Assembly (NCBI GenBank): GCA_030637245.1
Contig: DAOVVI010000184.1
Location: forward strand, 1 to 5,264
Length of the DNA: 5,264 nucleotides
Source: Cyclobacteriaceae bacterium
GTDB taxonomy: Bacteria; Bacteroidota; Bacteroidia; Cytophagales; Cyclobacteriaceae
Direction: 5' to 3'
Shown here: positions 4,463 through 5,264 of the stretch, piece by piece
Layout of the letters: each line of letters starts with the position of its first letter
How positions within the stretch are numbered: position 1 is the first letter of the stretch
Position numbers and translations under genes: made by a program
The notes under the pieces: model-generated
Database searches by the model: none
Told to the model about the DNA's origin: nothing
The model's input: the letters and a program-made list of their open reading frames with translations, nothing else

Positions 4463-5264
4463 TCAAATCAATTGTATCCCATTTTTTCTACATTCCTCTT
4501 TCATTTCCTTTGACCAAATACTTGATTGAATTTCACCGATGTGGGCTTTTCTTAAATAATACATGCAAATTCTGGACTGTCCGATTCCGCCTCCAATTGA
4601 TTGAGGCAGTTCATCATTTAATAGCATTTTATGAAAATCGTATGCCTTTCTATCCTCACAATTTGAAACGTTAAGCTGCTTAAGCAAAGAAGCTCTGTTC
4701 ACCCTGATCCCCATAGAAGAAATTTCAAATGAATCTTGTAAAATGTCATTCCAGATAATGATATCACCATTAAGGCCAATGTACGGATCAGAAGTTTGCG
4801 AAATCCAATCATCATAATCAGGGGCACGGCCATCATGCGGTTTCCCGTTGGATAGCGCTCCGCCTATACCAATTATAAAAACTGCTCCATACTTTTTAGC
4901 GACCTTATATTCCCTCTGCTTCGAGGTTAAATCAGGAAATTCTCTTAGTAAGTCTTCTGACTGAATGAAATGAATCTTATCGGGTAATTGAGGCTCTATT
5001 TGAGGATAATGTTCGCAAATCACAAATTCAGTTCTTTTTAAAACTTCCTGTATTTTCTCCACGATATACTTAAGAAAAACCAGGTTTCGCTCACCATCAT
5101 TCATCACACTTTCCCAATCCCACTGATCCACGTATAAAGAGTGTATATTATCCAAAACCTCATCCGGTCTGATTGCATTCATATCCGTGTATAACCCATA
5201 ACCAGTTTTAATCTCATGCTTGGCCAAAGCAATTCTTTTCCATTTAGCCAGGGAATTCACTATT
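4463..5264 (-). CDS. asnA: Aspartate--ammonia ligase (asparagine synthetase A), N-terminus cut by the window edge
   Basis: AsnA makes L-asparagine from L-aspartate, ammonia and ATP (giving AMP and PPi) in the cytosol. It is a class II aminoacyl-tRNA synthetase-like enzyme that uses ammonia rather than glutamine. The visible part covers about 266 residues of a usual 330, matching E. coli AsnA from about residue 69 to the end. Conserved segments are NSLAKWKR (catalytic lysines, E. coli 75 and 77), RPDE (Arg100), YVDQWDWE (Gln116), RAPDYDDW, GLNGDI (Asp219), FEISSMGIRV (Glu248, Ser250, Arg255) and SIGGGIGQSR (Arg299). The frame stays open to the window edge. The GTG at 5260 is the internal valine that precedes NSLAKWKR, not a start. 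The gene ends with GIQLI and TGA at 4463. The TerB-like gene follows after 74 bp. Nothing suggests decay; the enzyme should be active if the missing part is intact. Confidence 0.97.
   Translation of the reverse strand, partial: IVNSLAKWKRIALAKHEIKTGYGLYTDMNAIRPDEVLDNIHSLYVDQWDWESVMNDGERNLVFLKYIVEKIQEVLKRTEFVICEHYPQIEPQLPDKIHFIQSEDLLREFPDLTSKQREYKVAKKYGAVFIIGIGGALSNGKPHDGRAPDYDDWISQTSDPYIGLNGDIIIWNDILQDSFEISSMGIRVNRASLLKQLNVSNCEDRKAYDFHKMLLNDELPQSIGGGIGQSRICMYYLRKAHIGEIQSSIWSKEMKEECRKNGIQLI

Noticed and set aside
4026..4674. Plus-strand open frames at 4026-4277 and 4441-4674
   Set aside because: They are antisense to the TerB-like and asnA genes, which are well supported by family motifs.
5258..5260. 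GTG as the start codon of asnA
   Set aside because: It aligns with the internal valine just before the conserved SLAKWKR segment (about residue 70 of E. coli AsnA). The frame stays open to the window edge, so the gene is cut by the window rather than starting here.
1..5264. CRISPR array, tRNA, rRNA, insertion sequence or phage genes
   Set aside because: I looked for regular direct repeats, cloverleaf-like sequences, transposase motifs and terminal inverted repeats with target duplications and saw none.

Overview
The window looks like ordinary chromosome from a member of the Bacteroidota. The supporting signs are: AT-rich DNA with even more AT-rich gaps, gene starts preceded by A-rich leaders rather than a clear Shine-Dalgarno sequence, TAnnTTTG-like -7 boxes, and protein families common in that phylum (secreted DUF1080 protein, ammonia-dependent AsnA, short DUF1338 protein). 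This placement is inference from the sequence; no 16S or marker gene is present.

All six supported genes lie on the minus strand, so they read from right to left. In transcription order they are: (1) asnA, ammonia-dependent asparagine synthetase, whose N-terminus lies beyond the right edge; (2) a small TerB-like helical protein, 74 bp downstream with no visible terminator between; (3) after a 420-bp AT-rich gap full of inverted repeats, a small exported protein of unknown function that ends in a likely terminator; (4) an exported DUF1080 (3-keto-disaccharide hydrolase-type) protein with its own terminator and a strong inverted repeat in its leader; (5) a DUF1338 protein of the HglS / 2-oxoadipate dioxygenase-decarboxylase family; (6) 22 bp further on, a glutamate-forming saccharopine dehydrogenase that starts at TTG and runs off the left edge.

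The most informative feature is the tight pair at the left (genes 5 and 6). Saccharopine dehydrogenase performs the second step of lysine breakdown through saccharopine (saccharopine to glutamate plus aminoadipate semialdehyde). HglS-type DUF1338 enzymes convert the later intermediate 2-oxoadipate to 2-hydroxyglutarate. Their pairing suggests a lysine catabolic operon in which oxidative decarboxylation of 2-oxoadipate replaces the CoA-dependent route. The remaining enzymes (lysine-ketoglutarate reductase, semialdehyde dehydrogenase, aminoadipate aminotransferase, 2-hydroxyglutarate dehydrogenase) are not in the window.

The other genes show no obvious shared pathway. I see no mobile element, CRISPR array, tRNA or rRNA, and nothing that amounts to a clearly new system. 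The points worth a second look are the lysine operon, the leader inverted repeats upstream of the DUF1080 and DUF1338 genes, the structured gap at 3528-3947, and the orphan exported protein.
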